DNA from: Gammaproteobacteria bacterium
GTDB lineage: Bacteria; Pseudomonadota; Gammaproteobacteria; Competibacterales; Competibacteraceae
DNA length: 64,000 nucleotides
Assembly (NCBI GenBank): GCA_024234995.1
Contig: JACKNF010000003.1
Coordinates: forward strand, 248,001 to 312,000
Direction of reading: 5' to 3'
The notes under the pieces were generated by a model that made no database searches, was not told the origin of the DNA, and worked only from the letters and a program-made list of their open reading frames with translations. Shown here piece after piece: positions 61,610-64,000 of the stretch. The translations under genes and the position numbers were made by a program. Every line of letters begins with the position of its first letter. Positions within the stretch are counted from its first letter, which is position 1.

Positions 61610-61637
61610 GACACCCAATGCCCTCGCACATCCGTCC

Positions 61638-64000
61638 TTAGCGGTCCGATAACCTGCCAGGCAGCGGTTTTTCCAAAGAAAAGCCATGCGGCATAGGCTG
61701 GCAAACCGGAGCAGTCCGGGGTAAAACGAAAGTAAAGGTCACACCTTGGCCAGGCGGATTCTCCACTTGGATGGTACCGCCCAGCACGCCCGTCACTAGC
61801 GTGTAAACGATGTACAACCCCAGCCCGCTGCCACCCTGACCCAGCCGTGTGGTGAAAAACGGTTCGAAAATACGGTTCAGGGTAGCCGCTGGAATACCCA
61901 TGCCATTATCGGTATAACGCAGGGTGACTTGCGTTGGCCCGAGCGCATGGGCCTGAAGCTGAATACAGCCGGTCTCCATCCCGGCAAAGCCGTGAGTGAG
62001 GGAATTGCCGACCAGGTTGGTAATGACTTGCTCCAGCGGACCCGGATAGCTATCCAGCTCCAAGCCAGCCGGCACGTCCAGTTCGATCCGGTGGGCGGTG
62101 TGCTTGAACTGAGGTTGCAGGGTGGCGAAGATCTCCTCAACAGTCTGGCGCAAGTCGAAGCGGCGGCGGCGCATACTGGTCTGATCCACCGCGACCTCCT
62201 TGAATTGAGTGATCAGACTAGCGGCACGCGCTGTATTGCGCTCCAGCAGATCGACCGCCTCATAGCCCCGGCTCAAGAAACTTTCCACCTGGGAGCGGCG
62301 CAGGGCGCCCGATTCGACCACCGCGGCGAACGTGCGCAGATCCTCACCCAAGGTGCCCGCTACGGTGCGCGCGTTACCCAGTGGCGTGTTGAGTTCATGC
62401 GCCACCCCGGCGACCAGTTGACCCAAAGCGGCCAGCTTTTCCGATTGCACCAATTGATCCATGGCTTGGTGTAGCTTAGCAGTGCGCTCGGTGACCAACT
62501 CTTCCAAGTGCTCCCGGTACCGTTGCAGCTCTTCCTCTGTCCGCTTACGCTCGGTGATATCGATGTTCAGCCCCACGACACCCTTTATTTCATCGCGGTC
62601 CTTGATAGGCGTAATGATGTTATAGATGAATCTCTCCTCCGCACCGGCGGTAAAACGCACTTCTTCTTCAACAGTCTCCCCGGCAAAAGCTCTGCGATTG
62701 TTGCTATTCCAATGCGCTAGCATTACCGCGTCGTCAGTGACATCTTCAGGACATTTTCCAATCACGTCTCCCCAATGCTGTTTAGAAGCAGAATTTTGCA
62801 AAACGTAGCGGCCTTTGGTGTCAATGAGGAAAAAATCGAAGGGGATGCTTTCGATAGCGGTACGTAGCCGCGCTTCGCTTTCCCGCAATGCGGTCTCCAC
62901 CCGCTTGCGCTCGGTGACATCGTAGATGAGGGATAACATGACTGCCTGCGCACCGAACCGGATGGTTTCCGCCGACCACAGCACATCCAGGATATGGCCG
63001 GTCTTGGTTCGAAAGCGAATCGGCACTTCCTGGAAAAATCCCTTACTGTGGAGCCGTGCGATCATTTGCTCGCGTGTCCCCGGATCAACCCAAATACCAA
63101 GCTCTATAGAGGTATGGCCAACCGTTTCCTCGCGGGTATAACCCAGCATCCTCACCCATTGCTCGTTTATGTCGATGAAACGGCCTGTTTCGATGATGGA
63201 GATGGCCATCGATGCCGGATTGGCATTAAACGCCTTGGCAAAGCGTTCCTCGCTTTCCCGCAACGCGGTTTCCGCCTGTTTACGCTGAGTGATATCACGG
63301 ACAAAGGCGAAATCATAGCTCTCACCTTCGTATTCAACATGATTCGCGGTGACTTCGACGGGAAAAATCGTGCCATCCTTCCGCTGATGCTGTGTTTCAA
63401 GGCGGCGTTTTTTCAGATGCCGGGTTTTTTCCCAGTGCGGCAGCCATTTTTCTGGCGTGAAATTCGGGTCGATATCCCAGACGGACAAGGTCAGCAATTC
63501 ATCACGTGTATAGCCAAGGCTATGGCATGCCTGTTCATTGACATTGATGAAATGTCCATCCGACATGATCCAAAACACCGCATCGGCAGACCGCATGATG
63601 GAAAGTTGCGCCAGTTGTAATGCCTTTTCTGCCTGCTCACGTTTGGTCCGTGTACGTAGCATGGCAATGCCAAAAGCCAGGTCGTCGGCCAGCTCACTTA
63701 AAAGCGCAACTTCCTCGGCATCGAAAGCATCCGGTACCGGCGAATAAATCCCTAATACCCCAAAGACCTGGTCATCGAACATCAATGGCAAAGCACACAT
63801 GGCCGCACAGCGGCATTGAGATGCGAGTTGCGAATGACTCGTGATGTTTTGAATGAGGGAAGGGCGTCCGGTACGGATAGCCATATCGATAGGATCACTG
63901 CCATGTTCAGTGTTTGCCCAATTGATCTTTATATTTTGCAGGTAGTTTTCTTCCAATCCAGCATGTGCCGCCGGCCGTACCGTTTTGCACTCATCATGTT
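61638..64000 (-). CDS. GAF-PAS-PAS-PAS sensor histidine kinase, 5' end outside window
   Basis: The frame stays open to the window edge: codons upstream of a TTG at 63956 still encode GAF sequence (KTVRPAAHAGL before the conserved DPIDMAIRTGRP), so the start is not in view. About 787 residues are visible: GAF (ending ALPLMFDDQVFGVLGIYS), three PAS domains with DITQRKQAETAL, DVTERKRVETAL and DITERKRTEEEL linkers, an H-box AGVAHELNTPLGNA and HATPase with DNGMGIP and GQGGSGLGLYIV. The catalytic half is a diverged paralogue of the two identical ones. It lies 28 bp upstream of the next kinase and probably heads the same transcript. Confidence 0.92.
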   Translation of the reverse strand, partial: HDECKTVRPAAHAGLEENYLQNIKINWANTEHGSDPIDMAIRTGRPSLIQNITSHSQLASQCRCAAMCALPLMFDDQVFGVLGIYSPVPDAFDAEEVALLSELADDLAFGIAMLRTRTKREQAEKALQLAQLSIMRSADAVFWIMSDGHFINVNEQACHSLGYTRDELLTLSVWDIDPNFTPEKWLPHWEKTRHLKKRRLETQHQRKDGTIFPVEVTANHVEYEGESYDFAFVRDITQRKQAETALRESEERFAKAFNANPASMAISIIETGRFIDINEQWVRMLGYTREETVGHTSIELGIWVDPGTREQMIARLHSKGFFQEVPIRFRTKTGHILDVLWSAETIRFGAQAVMLSLIYDVTERKRVETALRESEARLRTAIESIPFDFFLIDTKGRYVLQNSASKQHWGDVIGKCPEDVTDDAVMLAHWNSNNRRAFAGETVEEEVRFTAGAEERFIYNIITPIKDRDEIKGVVGLNIDITERKRTEEELQRYREHLEELVTERTAKLHQAMDQLVQSEKLAALGQLVAGVAHELNTPLGNARTVAGTLGEDLRTFAAVVESGALRRSQVESFLSRGYEAVDLLERNTARAASLITQFKEVAVDQTSMRRRRFDLRQTVEEIFATLQPQFKHTAHRIELDVPAGLELDSYPGPLEQVITNLVGNSLTHGFAGMETGCIQLQAHALGPTQVTLRYTDNGMGIPAATLNRIFEPFFTTRLGQGGSGLGLYIVYTLVTGVLGGTIQVENPPGQGVTFTFVLPRTAPVCQPMPHGFSLEKPLPGRLSDR

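Overview
The window reads as chromosomal DNA of a gammaproteobacterium. The evidence is the gene order rpsB-tsf-pyrH-frr-uppS-cdsA-dxr-rseP-bamA-skp-lpxD-fabZ-lpxA-lpxB, the rpsB/map divergence with glnD after map, FimV-type and BON-domain envelope proteins, Fe-superoxide dismutase and the nth-DUF1841 pair. A Competibacter-like lineage is possible, but the sequence alone does not settle the genus. No rRNA, tRNA or CRISPR array was recognised.

Layout. 1-5.8 kb: an edge-truncated asparagine-synthase-type amidotransferase (probably osmolyte synthesis), a BON lipoprotein, sodB, nth-DUF1841, a DUF2189 membrane protein and a Corynebacterium-type glycogen/maltose-1-phosphate synthase. 5.9-13.4 kb: a flavodoxin-fold oxidoreductase, a fumarylacetoacetase-family enzyme, a 953-residue ACP/acyl-AMP ligase/PlsC fusion, a FimV-like protein with six 28-residue repeats, and a secreted proline-rich protein. 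13.5-28.7 kb: a long minus-strand housekeeping run from rpsB to lpxB, ending in thrC. It couples translation, UMP kinase, isoprenoid and phospholipid precursors, outer-membrane assembly and lipid A synthesis. 29.0-33.4 kb: map-glnD-prmC on the plus strand. 33.5-42.5 kb: an orphan MalK-type ATPase, a secreted glycoamylase-like protein, a zinc-ribbon mini-protein, an EAL/HDOD protein, a DMT exporter, and an Rrf2 Suf regulator with sufB. The suf operon stops after sufB and is followed by what looks like a gene remnant. 42.6-46.7 kb: an accessory patch with an Ala-rich secreted protein, an HNH nuclease beside a possible HNH remnant, strong inverted repeats, a ribbon-helix-helix protein, a 57-residue ORF, an MFS transporter and a thiopurine methyltransferase.

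46.9-64 kb is the most unusual part: six very large minus-strand signalling genes. Two are REC-DUF3369-(PAS)-GGDEF-EAL proteins. Four are multi-sensor histidine kinases with REC, PAS, PocR and GAF inputs. Several overlap by ATGA, which suggests co-translation, and none of the visible partners is a DNA-binding regulator. The likely output is therefore c-di-GMP turnover (inference). The genes are mosaics. Two kinases share a base-for-base identical 600-bp catalytic block. The two GGDEF/EAL genes share a 269-bp identical block. The 5' 251 bp of one of them is repeated perfectly on the far side of a 3'-truncated IS4-type element, and the repeat begins exactly where the identity with the other paralogue ends. 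This region appears to be evolving by domain exchange between neighbouring copies.
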